Assembly (NCBI GenBank): GCA_013368445.1
Contig: JAACJO010000007.1
Coordinates: forward strand, 1,426,001 to 1,490,000
Length of the DNA stretch: 64,000 nucleotides
Reading direction: 5' to 3'
DNA from: Leucocoprinus leucothites
Lineage: Eukaryota; Basidiomycota; Agaricomycetes; Agaricales; Agaricaceae
This document shows positions 23,728-38,430 of the stretch, in pieces. The position numbers and the translations under genes are program-made. The notes under the pieces were generated by a model that was not told the DNA's origin, made no database searches, and saw nothing but the letters and a program-made list of their open reading frames with translations. How positions within the stretch are numbered: the stretch's first letter is position 1; every line of letters starts with the position of its first letter.

Positions 23728-24782
23728 ATGGCTACCTTCCAAGCCTCGAAAAGAGCCACCACGCTCGCCCCCACCATCCGTACCCTCGCCAATGGCGTCC
23801 CGACCGCCTCCCGCCTCAACCTCACCGCGCGAGCTCAAGCATCAGAACACGACCACGGCCATGGCGAGTCTGCTGCTCGTTCCGATGTCCAGCCCAGGTG
23901 GTCTGGCGGGGTTGCCTTTTCCTCCGCTGGGCTTGTGAGCAAGACCGTCACTACCAGTGTGTAGATTTTTTGGTTGTTCTAAATTCACCGGGATTAAATT
24001 TCGTTGTTCTTCAGCTGGCCCTTCCGCTCCTTTCCAACAACGCTTCCTTCATACCTCCGTCGCAAGGAAAGACGCGCCAGAGGTTCCCGACTACTCGAAA
24101 TACCGCACCAACGTCAACAGCAACCGTGCTCTTTCTTACTTCATGGTTGGCTCTCTCGGTGTTCTCTCCGCGTCCGTTGCCAAATCATCCGTCTCCGAGT
24201 TTTTGCAAACCATGGCCGCCTCTGCTGATGTTTTGGCATTGGCCAAGGTCGAAGTTGATTTGACCACGATTCCTGAGGGCAAGAATGTCATCATTAAATG
24301 GAGAGGAAAGCCGGTGTTCATCAGGCATAGGACCCAGGCTGAGGTGGAGGAGGCTCGCTCTACGGACTGGAAGTCTTTAAGGGATCCTCAGTCCGATGAA
24401 GACCGTGTTCAGAAGCCTGAGTGGCTTATCATGCTTGGTGTTTGCACGCATCTGGGTTGTGTACCTATTGGTGAGGCTGGTGACTTCGGTGGATGGTATG
24501 TCTTTTATCCAATTGGAGAAAAATAAGTACTGACCCACTGTGTTCCAGGTTCTGCCCCTGCCACGGTTCACACTATGATATCTGTAAGTTTTCATCTTCA
24601 GTCAATTCCTGAACATGTTAACTAAGTCTCAATCCAGCTGGTCGCATTCGCAAGGGCCCTGCTCCTGTAAGAGTCGCCTTTCGCCTTTTATCGTTGTGCA
24701 AGGCTCACATTTTTTCCAGCTCAATCTCGATGTGCCTGTCTATGAATTTACTGAGGGTGACACCAAGCTTGTCGTTGGATGA
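23728..24782 (+). CDS. RIP1: Cytochrome bc1 complex Rieske iron-sulfur subunit
   Basis: RIP1 carries the 2Fe-2S cluster that passes electrons from ubiquinol to cytochrome c1 in respiratory complex III. Five exons (23728-23956, 24015-24495, 24549-24583, 24638-24666, 24720-24782) total 837 nt and give 278 residues. An Arg/Ser/Ala-rich mitochondrial presequence is followed by the single membrane helix (ALSYFMVGSLGVLSASVAKS). Both cluster-binding boxes are intact: CTHLGCVPIG and CPCHGSHYD. The C-terminus LDVPVYEFTEGDTKLVVG is typical of the family. Two of the last exons are only 35 and 29 nt, yet the frame closes exactly. Confidence 0.97.
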
Positions 24783-25044
24783 AATACTTCTTTACAGTCA
24801 TAGACCAGTAATTATACTTCTTTTGGTGAATAGACTAAACCCATCATATTTTATTTTATTCTTGCGGACGTCATACATATTACCCTCAGGTGACCGTGAG
24901 CCCCGGAGTCTAGATGTTTTCGGAGTTCACGTTAGGATCCATTCACACACTACAGGTTGAGTGACCGGTTTATAAGTCTCCTAAATCGTTGATTACCCGT
25001 CTTCCTTACACTTTCCCAGCTATTGTCGAACGTGAACCAGAACT

Positions 25045-25886
25045 ATGTCTCGTGTTGAACCTCTAACTTTGAGTTCCATCTTCGGTCTAGCCAACCTGAA
25101 TGGCTTGTACCTGCTCGGATATGCCTGGGCTTTCGGGATGGGTGCGCATTAAACAAGCTGCTGTAGGAGACAACTATCTAACTTAGATGTACTGTAGCGG
25201 TCTGGGTGACTTTCTTCGGAGGTACGATGGGTGTATGTTATGAATGAGAGCTTGGCTGACAATGTACCAGGTATCATTGCATTCAAGACTCTCCGTGAGT
25301 ACCGCAACGGGTTCGCTTGGTCAACGTTCGACTGCTAAGCCTATGACCGCTGGACAGCACGCCAACAATTCGGGGCTTTGCAGCACAAAGTCTTCCCTAT
25401 CTATTTTGTCCAAACGATACTTCTCACTAGCGCACTCCTGACTAAATGGATCTACTCTCATCCTGATGTCGTCACGCACATTGCTAAGCCCTGGGTTGCG
25501 GATGTCGCCCAAGTTTATGCCCTTGGAAGTGTTGTGGTGGCACAGGGCGCGAATTACTTCATCATCGGACCCATGACGAGCAGGTTTGTGCTCTGCATCA
25601 GAAGACGCGGACAACACTCATGGTAATGCGTAGGACGATGTTTCAACGCCATAAACTCGAGAAGGAGGAGAGCAAGCAATACAACGATCCTGCAGTACGT
25701 TTCAGTTGCGCTCAGGAGTTCTGGCTAGTCATTCACATACCGTCATAGGCCTCCGCCGAGATGAAAGCTCTCAATCGTCGATTCGGTGCACTTCATGGCA
25801 TCAGCTCGTTAGCGAATCTAGCGGCTGTCATCGCCCTTGGTTTCCATGGATTATGGATTGGTAGTGTAGGTGTCAAGGGATACTAA
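25045..25886 (+). CDS. TMEM205-like (DUF4149) membrane protein
   Basis: A small multi-pass membrane protein of the TMEM205/DUF4149 type. Hydrophobic segments include LANLNGLYLLGYAWAFGM, AVWVTFFGG with IIAFKTL, VFPIYFVQTILLTSALL, VAQGANYFIIGPMTSR and the C-terminal ISSLANLAAVIALGFHGLWI. FGALQHKVFPIYF and HGISSLANL are hallmark blocks of the family. Very short exons at the start join in phase (FGM, then AVWVTFFGG, IIAFKTL and PRQQFGALQHK). Human TMEM205 has been linked to platinum resistance; the function of the fungal protein is not known. Confidence 0.82.
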
Positions 25887-26082
25887 AGCGGATTGGACTG
25901 CATCGGATCATCGTAGCATTTCTTCCAGAACAGACCGGGTTTGAATGTAATGGAACATGGAAACCTGTCCATAAATGTACAACGCCTCAGAGGCGACCAT
26001 TATAGGATAGAGACAAATGCAAATATATGAACATCGGATAGCTGAGATTGTAGCACACGACACAGTGGATTGAATTTTTGGG

Positions 26083-26993
26083 TTACGCTCCTATCGATTC
26101 CATCTCTGGCAGATAGCCTTCCCGTAAACTCCTCTCGAGGCGTCTGATCTCTTCCATCGACGTTGCTTTTGCGATAGCCGCTTTGACGCGTTCTTGATCC
26201 TCTTTGGACATGAGGCGGCCGGCTCTGACTGTGGCTGGTGCAGCTTTGGGTTCGTCGATCGTCAAGACGTGTTTCCCTGCACTGGAAGAAACAGTGGTGG
26301 ACAATGTTGTTGCGAGTGCATTTGGAACACCGTCGGTTGTGAGGAAGAGTGTTTTTCCAGCTTTACGTTCCTGTAACCATTTGCCATACTTGATAAGATC
26401 TTTTTCGCGAACGGAGACAACGCAAACCGCGTACCTTGTCGCGAATTCGCTGGAAATCGAGTACCCGTAGATTGGGAATCCGCCATGCGAGCCATTCGCG
26501 GTAATGTTTTTTCTCGGTGACAGGATTCCCCTCTAATGAGAGATACTGCAGACGCTTGAGGTCTTTCAGCGGCTCAAGGTCACCAAGTTCAGCGAGAGCA
26601 TTATTAGTGAGCACAAGGGTAGTAAGATTGGGTGCTGAGAGGTGGAGGGAGGCTGATATTGCGGATATTCGGTTGTTTGCAAGGAGGAGGGTACGCAGGC
26701 GTTTGAGAAGGGGTAAGTTGCCCAATGTAATGATACTATTGTCTGTAAAGTCTATCGCATCGTGTTGGTCCTGCGTTTCCGTATTAGCTGAAAGGTTTCC
26801 GAGATAAGATTTGAGCAAGTACGTGCTTTTGTTACACCCAAGTTCTCGATTGTTGGGATATTGTATCCTAGACGCGAATTAGTGTGTGGATTGGGCTTGA
26901 TGGTATACACGTACCTCGAAGGTCTAATTGACGTTCCTTGACAGGGTTCAGGCCCGAGGCGGCCTGCGCGAGGAGCTCGGGGGTGAGTTTCAT
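26083..26993 (-). CDS. LEA1: U2 snRNP protein A' (leucine-rich repeat)
   Basis: U2A' binds U2B'' and U2 snRNA stem-loop IV in the spliceosome. The N-terminus MKLTPELLAQAASGLNPVKE and the blocks IPTIENLGVTK, DQHDAIDFTDNSI, LLLANNRI, LVLTNNALAEL and LSLEGNPVTEKKHYREWL form the leucine-rich repeat fold with its cap. The C-terminus (SKEDQERVKAAIAKATSMEE) is the conserved helical tail. The intron between VTK and DQHD is either a 56-nt GC-AG intron or a 35-nt GT-AG intron that would insert seven residues. It is head-to-head with SAC1, only 92 bp between starts. Confidence 0.93.
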
Positions 26994-27085
26994 GGTGGAT
27001 GTATGGGATCAGTCACAAGCGCAAATGTGAAGACCTTGCCATCAGTTGATCGCCTGAACTATCCACCAACACTTTGTCTTCGCCC

Positions 27086-29873
27086 ATGAGGTTCCTCCAC
27101 CAGCGTCTCAGTCTGTTCGTCCCCGTCATTTTCGTTCCGGTCGAGCATTTTTATTAACACCTTGCTTGGTAGATTCACCGAGGGCAATGACACGTATATA
27201 TTCGTTCCTGACGGCTCGGATGCACAGACTCTGACGGTTCACCGAACTTCTGGTGAAATTGTACTTAATAGCAAGTCGCTCTTTCTCGAGTCGTTTTAGG
27301 AGTGGAAACAGACCAATTTCTTGAAACAGAATTGAAATCACCTATACCCTCTACCGCTCACCGGTCAGGCAAACCGCTGTATGGCATCGCTGGAATAATT
27401 TCACTGTCGCTCTGTACGCATGCCTTATGCTCAAAACTCCTGGAGTGCCAGCTCACACCTTTTCTCTTGATAGCTGAATATATTATTGTTATTACTGGTC
27501 GCGAGCTCTCTGGCCGTTTAATGGACCACGACATATACCGTGCGACCAGCTTCGACATACTACCTGTAAACCCGAATATTTCGTCGCATAATCCACCGCA
27601 TCCTGTGGAAACGCACCTGCTGGCGCTTGTCAGGTCGCATTTACATTCTGGAAATTTCTTGTTTGCCTACCAATGGGATTTGACGAGGAGATTGCAGTCC
27701 CAGTGGGAAACGAGGGAAAAGGATGGGCAGAGGGCCTTCTGGGAAACTGTAAGTGCTGCAGAGTTTACTTTCTGTGGGAGGTGTTAATGAAAACGTTTGC
27801 CATAGGCAGACGACCGGTTCTTCTGGAACAGGTATCTCCAGTCAAGACTTATTGACTTGACAAGTCCGCAACAGGATGTAAGATTCTCTTTTATGCATTG
27901 CCGGACTGTCCATTGAATGCACCGCTTACAGTTCAGCCCATACATCCTTCCCATCATGTATGGAAGTGAGTATCCACGCCCCACGTTGTAAAATCGACCC
28001 TAATTCAATCCCGTCCAACAGCATTCGACCTGCGGCCGACCCTAGTACACGGTAGATACATGCACCTCTGCCTCATCAGCCGACGGAGCCGCTTCCGTGC
28101 CGGAACACGCTACTTCCGTCGGGGAATCGACAAGGACGGTCAAGTGGCCAATTTCAATGAAACAGAACAGATTGTCCTCCTTGAGAGCCCTACACCAGGC
28201 CTAGCGGACACGAATGTTATAGCCAAGTTGAGTTTTGTCCAGATTCGTGGAAGTGTACCGGTGTTCTGGGCGGAAGTCAACACGCTGAGGTATAAGCCTG
28301 ATCTGCAGATCATGGATTTGCAGGAAACGGTGGGTTTGCTTTATGAAAGGTTCGAATGTGCAAGATGTTGATTGTGTATCTTTTGGCTTGTGCTGGTGCT
28401 GGTTCTGCACTTTAGGCGGACGCCATGAGGCGCCATTTACAAGAACAAGTTGACAAGTATGGGGAGCAGGCTTTGGTCAGCCTTGTTAACCAAAAGGGTT
28501 ATGAAAAGCCTGTCAAGGAGGCTTATGAGCGCTTTATGGCAGAGGTGTGTTTGATTTTACTTCGGTATGCGTCATTCCTCTGAGTTTATTCTATTTTTGT
28601 GATCTCAGTTGAACATGCCGAATGTGCGCTATGAGTATTTTGATTTCCACACCGAGTGCAGTAAGATGCGCTGGGATAGGATCTCAATTCTCATTGAGAG
28701 AATACAAGACGACCTGGAACGGCAAGAGTAATGGACACTCTTCTTGGATTGTGAGTTGTCGTCACTGACTTGTGTCATTTTAGATATTTCCACCTCGGAG
28801 CCAATGAAGAGAAGCCTCTCAAGCAGCAGACAGGCACTGTCAGGACAAACTGCATGGACAATCTGGACCGGACCAATGTCGTACAAGCTACCATTGCCAA
28901 GTGGACCTTGAACCAACAGCTGAGGGATCTGGGTATCCTATCCGAGAATGCGGGCATAGACGACTACGAGTCGTTCAGCAAAGACTTCAGAGAGAGTGAG
29001 CCGGTCTTTCTCCCCTCTTAGCTCCTGCCGCGGCCTATGTTAATGTTTGGGCAGTGTGGGCGGAGCACGCCGATGCCATCGCCACGGCGTATGGAGGCTC
29101 GGGGGCTCTCAAATCCGATTTTACCAGGACTGGCAAAAGAACCAGAAAGGGGCTCCTCGAGGATGGCATCAAGTCCACTATGCGATATATCAAAAATAAT
29201 TTCTTCGATGGCGCAAGACAGGTGCATGGGACATTGACAGGATCACTCGTATATATCATTAAAACTAACTGAAATCGTGGCGTCAGGATGGCTTTGACCT
29301 GGTTACCGGTCAATGGGTAGCTAGGAGGACACCATCGGCATCGTTATTCTTGATTACTGATGCTCGGCCCCTCATCATTCGTTCGGTATGTCGTTCTATG
29401 CACGGCGACTGCGCTTGTGGAGTTAGGTGGTGCTAATCGGGCTGTTGCATTTCTTGTCTATCAGATGCCGCTTGTCGCGTTGTTTTCGTTGTTCATGATC
29501 ACTGCTGGCTTGACATTGCCTCGTACATCAGGTTTGGATCACCATTGTGTTCGAGTACAAATCTCTAACACGATCAATTTCTTGACTCTTGGCAGACTAT
29601 TCGCTCTTTTATTATTTCCTTCTCTGGTTCTGGCTCCTTGCGGTTTCGGTCCTTTTCATCCTCGTCCATGGAATTGACTACGTCTCGTGGCCGAGGCTAA
29701 TTCCATTGACTGAGAATATTTATTATAATGGCCCGGGATTCCGATCTGGACGGCACGGGATGGGTGTTAAAGGGACTGGCAAGGGGATAGACACGAAGCA
29801 GCGGGCGAAATGGGCTGTGAATGGACGGATTGAGGAGGTGGAGTTGGGGACGCTGAAGAAACGTGTAGATTGA
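27086..29873 (+). CDS. SAC1: SAC1 phosphoinositide phosphatase
   Basis: Sac1 removes phosphate from PI4P (and PI3P) at the ER and Golgi. The SAC domain shows [44 protein letters not shown] and the catalytic CX5R motif in [28 protein letters not shown] and [18 protein letters not shown] follow. Two C-terminal membrane spans ([19 protein letters not shown] and [20 protein letters not shown]) anchor the protein in the ER, as in yeast Sac1. About a dozen short introns are needed. The first junction, after [12 protein letters not shown], is not solved cleanly; the best in-phase acceptor there is GAG. Such a phosphatase fits functionally with tricalbin in PI4P control, though the two genes are far apart here. 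Confidence 0.94.
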
Positions 29874-30188
29874 TGAAGTGGCTGGAGTTTTACGTATTTA
29901 ATGGTCGCTCTTTTGAATTTTTTTTATCTCTCTTCCCTTAGGTGATAGTATGATACTTGGACGATTACCTCGAAGCAGCTCAGCAAACTCTGTAGGTAAG
30001 GGTAACCTAAGCACGGAATCAGCAAAAGTGACGCTGGGACCTGTGGGAGGAAGTTTGCTTGATATGGATAGTACATAATCACAACAAAATTTCTTTTCCA
30101 CACTGTCCGAAGGTTGAAATCCAGGAGTTGCGAGACCTTTTCCTCCCTTTTGTTTTCTGTACCCTCCTTTGCCTTTTACTGAACGACA
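29874..30188. other. Spacer between SAC1 and the NAP/SET gene
   Basis: About 315 bp between genes on the same strand; nothing beyond presumed UTR and promoter sequence was seen. Confidence 0.5.
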
Positions 30189-31400
30189 ATGGCCAAGGGA
30201 ACGAAGCGCGGATCCCCTGGTGCTGAAGACGAGAAGAACATTTTTGAGGGAGTTGAGATTGGAGATGAAGAGGCTAAACAACTGGAGGCCATCCAGCGCG
30301 AGACAGCTCGCATTGAACTTGCAATCGGTTCGTGATTTCTTGTCCCCTCGTATATCTAGACGCGATTTCTGACGCCAAGTTGGATTGTAGAGCGTGAAGG
30401 ACAGAAGAAACTCATCCCTGCTTTCAAAAAGCGCCGCGAAGTCCTCAAGGCGATTCCCAAATTCTGGCCTGTTGCTTTAATGCGCCATAGTTTGCTGTCG
30501 TTCAACTTGACGCACGGTGCCGATCAGTCTGCGTTTGCTTACTTGGAAGATCTGTGGATTGAGAAGGACCCTGCGGAGCTGCGCGCTTTCAAGCTTGAAT
30601 TCGTAGGTCTTACTTATCTCTTGCTCGGTTCATGTGTCCTCACCTCGTCACTTCGTCACGTTGACGCGTGAATTATTTCTTTTTATAGTATTTCAAGGAG
30701 AACCCTTATTTCTCGAACACTGTGCTCACCAAAGAGTACAAGTATGTACCGGGCCCCGCAGCTGCGAATGACAAGCCGGATGAAAATGGCATCACGGAGT
30801 CGATGGTTGATTTCTCGTGGGAGCGGGATATCAAAATGAATGCAAGTTTTTTTTTTTCCCCTGTTCAACATTTGTTCCCCCTGATACGCGTATTGTCGCG
30901 GGTTGCCTTTTTTTATTTTTAGTTTATATGTGCACGGACTTGGAAAGCTGACATTATTGTGGGGCTCTTTGTTTCTAGTCTATGAAAATTGATTGGAAGA
31001 GCGACGACAAGAATCTGACAATGCTGTATCCACGCGAAATGGACCCCGAGGATGAAGATGAAATTGCCGACCCTGGTAGCTTCTTCAACTTGTTCGAGAA
31101 CGAGAACGACCCAATGGATGTAAGTGTCTTGGATGCCCAGCCCATATCGTTCCCTTCCGGGCCTCCGGCGCTTTTTGTTATGGTGATGCAACGCAAGAGA
31201 GCTGATATGATCATATATGTTTTATTGATCAGATTGGGCTGACGATAGCCAATGAAGTGTTCCCGGAAGCAATAGAATATTTCCTCGGTAACGTGGGAGG
31301 GGAGGAGCTCGACAGTGAGGATGAGGATGATGAGGATGACGACGACGATGCGGAGGAGATTGACCTGGAGAAGCCACGGTCGAAAAAGCGACGTGTGTAG
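30189..31400 (+). CDS. NAP/SET-family histone chaperone
   Basis: Nucleosome-assembly-family proteins carry H3-H4 or H2A-H2B and load them onto DNA. The protein starts with a dimerisation helix (IFEGVEIGDEEAKQLEAIQR, extending into EREGQKKLIPAFKKRREVL). The NAP fold follows (IPKFWPVALMRHSLLSF, AFAYLEDLWIEKDP, YFKENPYFSNTVLTKEYKY). The end is a strongly acidic tail (EDEDDEDDDDDAEEID) and a final basic KKRRV patch that looks like a nuclear signal. The DIKAFKFWP-like start and the earmuff region place it nearer to SET/TAF-I and Vps75 than to classical NAP1. Several introns are short and one contains a run of T. Confidence 0.88.
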
Positions 31401-31483
31401 ATATAATAGTTGTATTGTTGCTACATTGCATGTTGCTGTGGTCGCGTTTGGAGCGGTCTCACGCGCTATGGCCAAAAATAGGA

Positions 31484-31489
31484 TATAAG
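31484..31489 (+). promoter_or_regulatory. Possible TATA box of the chitin deacetylase gene
   Basis: TATAAG lies 75 bp upstream of the ATG at 31559, a usual distance for fungal genes with short leaders. It is a plausible TATA element on sequence alone. Confidence 0.35.
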
Positions 31490-31558
31490 TAGAATGGACC
31501 GAACAGATCACAAGCTTAGTTGCCGCGCTTCTTTCTTTTCTTCCACATCCTTCCAGCC

Positions 31559-33284
31559 ATGAGACTTGCGCTCGCCGCCATCGTCGCAGCTCCCCTTCTT
31601 GCGGTCTATGCAGATGATGCACATCATGCTCGACGCATGCAACACGCTCGCCAGGCTCCCCCTGCCTCTTCCAGCTCACCCGCAGCTGCCCCTAGTTCAC
31701 CTGCAGCAACACCCAGTGCACCAAGTGCACCCAGTTCTGCAGCCCCACCTGGCGCTACCAGTGCTCCTGCTTCCGCTCCCCCGAGTACCGTCTCCATTTC
31801 CGTCTCCCTCCTTTCTACCAACCCCACCGCTGTCCCCCTTGCCAGCATCAACGCTAATGCCCCTAGTGCGGCCACTTCACCCCTAGCCAGCACTCCAGCC
31901 GCCGGCGCGCAGCCCACGTTCATTCCTGGTGCTCCAGCTCTGCCCAATGGTGCGTTCTTCCGTCGGCTTTCCACATTCATTCCCTGATCTTCATCTGTTA
32001 CGTAATCCTTCTAGTCGATACACTGAACCCTTCTGCGTACCCTCCACTCGACAAGATTCCAGATATCAACTCCCCTGAAGTTCAGCAGTGGATCCAGGAG
32101 GTCAAAAATTCTGGCATCACCATCCCCAACTTTGAGCCCACTGTCGCCGGTTCGTCGGCTGTGAAAAATTCATGTGCATCATTTGATTGACTTTTTTTCT
32201 GATGACTAGGTGGATGCCCCGCTAACCCAGCTGCAGCTCAGGATCCCAATCGCTGCTGGTGGACCTGTGGCGGCTGCGTTCGTGACGCGGACATTTCTGA
32301 CTGTCCCACCACCAAAACTTGGGGTTTGACCTATGATGACGGTCCAGCCTTCTATACCACCCAATTACTTGATTATCTTAATTCTCAGAACCTCAAGTCC
32401 ACTTTCTTCGTCGTCGGTTCTCGTGTCATTTCTTTCCCTCACGTCCTCCAGGCAGAATACATGTCTGAACATCAGATTGCCATTCATACCTGGAGTCATC
32501 CTGCCCTCACGACCTTGAGCAACGAGCAGATCATTGCCGAACTCGGATGGACCAAGAAAGCTATCAAGGACGTTCTTGGCGTTACCCCTAACATGATGAG
32601 GCCGCCGTTTGGCGATATTGAGTAAGGGGTATTTTTTCCGTTGCCGGAGTTATCTGCCCGCTAACCATCCGTTTGTCTAAAGTGATCGTGTGCGTGCGAT
32701 TTCGATGGCCATGGGACTGGTTCCTGTGATGTGGACGCGCATCAGTCCCACACAGACATTCGATACTGGCGGTAAGTACAATTCTCAGCATACACAGTTA
32801 GCATGCAGCTCATCCGAGCCCATTTACAGATTTTGAAATCCACGGTGGAACGACCACTGTTCAACAAGTTTTGGCAAATTGGCAGGGAATCATGAGCAAC
32901 GTTACTTCCAGGAACAACGGGTTCATTGTCTTGGAACACGATCTCTTCCAGCAGATGGTTGACGTCGCCACCGGCTACATCTTGCCTGATGCCCAGGCTC
33001 GTGGCTTACATATTGAGCCTGTCAGCACATGTCTCAACAGGCCCATTGCCGACGCCTATATTGAGACTAACAATAACCAGACTAACCCCCCTCCTGTTGG
33101 CTCTGGTGCGATTGGTATCCCAAGTCCGTCTCCGACTTCTACTAACCAGGGAGGAACAGGTTCGAACTCGAGCTCATCTGGTGGTGGTAACGGCTCTGGC
33201 GCAGCCCCGAGCGTCCACCTGGGCACCACTGCTGTCTTGACATCCCTCGCTGGTGTCCTCGCCGCCCTCATCTCCCTCTTCTAA
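31559..33284 (+). CDS. Chitin deacetylase (NodB domain), predicted GPI-anchored
   Basis: This cell-wall enzyme removes acetyl groups from chitin to make chitosan. A signal peptide (MRLALAAIVAAPLLAVYA) is followed by a long Ser/Ala/Pro-rich stalk. The NodB domain has the five motifs: TYDDGP with the catalytic Asp and metal Asp, HTWSHP with two metal His, RPPFGDI, MWTRIS, and FIVLEHDLFQ with the catalytic His. A Ser/Gly-rich spacer and a C-terminal hydrophobic tail (VLTSLAGVLAALISLF) right at the end suggest GPI attachment. One acceptor (ending AAAG) splits the third motif between GDI and the following Asp. The catalytic residues are intact. Confidence 0.95.
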
Positions 33285-35352
33285 ATTACCTGTGCGATTT
33301 TTCCACGTTCTTGGCGGCCTCGCCTTGACAATCTTTTTCTATCACATTCTTTCTACTGTGCCATTCTTTCTCCTGTGCCATTCTTTACTTGTTATAAAAC
33401 AATCGACAATGCTGATGAACAGTGTTAATTTCCTTTACGGGCTCGACACATCGGACTTCAGGCACGAGAGACGTTGACATTTCTACATCCCGGTACTTGT
33501 TATCGTCTCGTACCTCGAACTGCTACCTCTACCTTTTTCCCAAAATCTACTCTCCGATCCATACCCAGGGGCAAAACGATTTACTCAATGTACATATTGT
33601 TGATTAGTAGATGACTATTTTGTTAGCTGTGCACTACCTCAGCCATTGTAAGTAGAACCTCCAGTACTCAGCCGACTTTATTTTTTCCTCCCATGGGCCT
33701 GGTGGACCATTGTGATTTACATATTGTTTGCTTGTCGACATCTTTACCTCTGCCTCCCATGTCGCACGCCTGGATGATTTCTCCGACATAGATCCATTTT
33801 TAGGACACGGTTTTAGCGGATTCTTGCATAATAACCTTCAATACGCCGGATCTCTATCTGTCAACTCGAAATATAAGATGACTAACGAGTTACTACTTTC
33901 ATATTCTGTACCTTGTGCAGCCCTTGGAGATAACACTTGGGTGTGGAGGACTTACATATGTTATATTTTTTCCTGCTATTTTTATGGAGAGGTGCGGACT
34001 ATTCATAGTGGCCAATGATACCGTCGCCATGGGGCACCAGTTGCTCGGGAAGATGATATATTTTTAGGTCGGCACCTGTAAGACTATGCCGCCTCGGCGT
34101 GTACATAATTACGGAAAAAAAAAAGGTTAGCTTGACAAAGCCACAGGAGAATTCGAAAGCATGCGACGGAAGCATCGGCCGTATGGAACGCCATGGGACT
34201 CCTTGTTACTCCCCCCTGTGGTGCCTCGAGGGCGGTAAGGGAACATACTTAGCCGAGTGTAGTTTAGCGCCTCTTCAGGAGTCAGAAGGGCACTTGAGCA
34301 GAGCACTACATGTGTGTCCATACCGCGAGATGCAGTTGTACCATTATTGATTTACACGAAGCCAGACGTATGTAAGTACTAGAGGAGAACAATTTTATTC
34401 AGGAGGCAGAGACTTAGTCTAGGGCAACATAAAGTATTGGTAATGGGACTGAGGTCCTTAATGCACACGATGAATCATTGCGAAAGGGATGAAGTGAAAT
34501 AAAATAAAAAAACAAGAAATCGAAGAGTCAGTCATACAGCTGGCGTGCCAAGCCAATGGGGGTGGAGAGAGTGTAGCTGGTGAAAGAAATTCACTGGAAC
34601 TCAGAAGTAAAACGACGACGATCGACCAAGAAAGACAAGCGAAATCAGCCAAGAATAGAAAATATTCAAACATGGGCACTTCAGTGCTGACGCTACGGAC
34701 ACTTGCGCAGCTGTGGGGAAGTGGTAAGCTTCGGAACAAAGGGTGGATGTGATGTGATGTGTGCCAAAGTGAAGGTATAGATAAGGACGAACAAGGAATT
34801 TGCGATAAAGTGACATATCTACAGAGTGTGTATGATACTACTGCGTGATTGCGGGAGAAAGAAAAAAATATGAGGATTGCATGAGTTGGACCAAAGAAAA
34901 TGTGAGGTGAGCGAGTAAAAAAAGTGAAGTGCAGGCTGGAATATATAAAAACATGGGAAGAGAAGACTGAGAGATCCAAAAAAGAGAAACAAAATGTCAA
35001 AACAGAGAGGGAGAGTGTAATCGACCCAAAGCCCCATACTGGCACATAGTAATAATAAGGTAAAGCGTGACAGGGAACAGAATATGAATAAAACGGTGGG
35101 GATATACACCCCAATAACCGAGGCCCGCTTAGGATAAGAGTCCAACGTAAACCGTCTAAGTGACTATATCGCAGAACCGAAGGGAAAGGAGGCGAGGAAG
35201 GAAAGGCTTGGCAAACATTTGGGCCAATACCAGCCCGGGGAGAAGCATGATCACGGGCGATATTGAGCGCCACAGATAAGAGAGCACAGCAATAAGGCCA
35301 AGCCAAAGTCGAGGTGGCGGGGTGGGATCACAATGCTGATCCTAGAACACCA
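33285..35352. other. Long convergent 3' region, chitin deacetylase and SRPK
   Basis: About 2 kb between the stop codons of two convergent genes. It is AT-rich, with no recognised protein or RNA gene. A 282-codon minus-strand ORF at 34458-35306 is low-complexity (Ser/Phe/Leu/Tyr/His) and lies downstream of SRPK on the same strand, so it is probably its 3' UTR or chance. Confidence 0.5.

Positions 35353-38430
<3,078 letters not shown>

Noticed and set aside
34458..35306. 282-codon minus-strand ORF between chitin deacetylase and SRPK
   Set aside because: Low-complexity composition (Ser, Phe, Leu, Tyr, His), no domain, and it lies downstream of SRPK on the same strand where a 3' UTR is expected.
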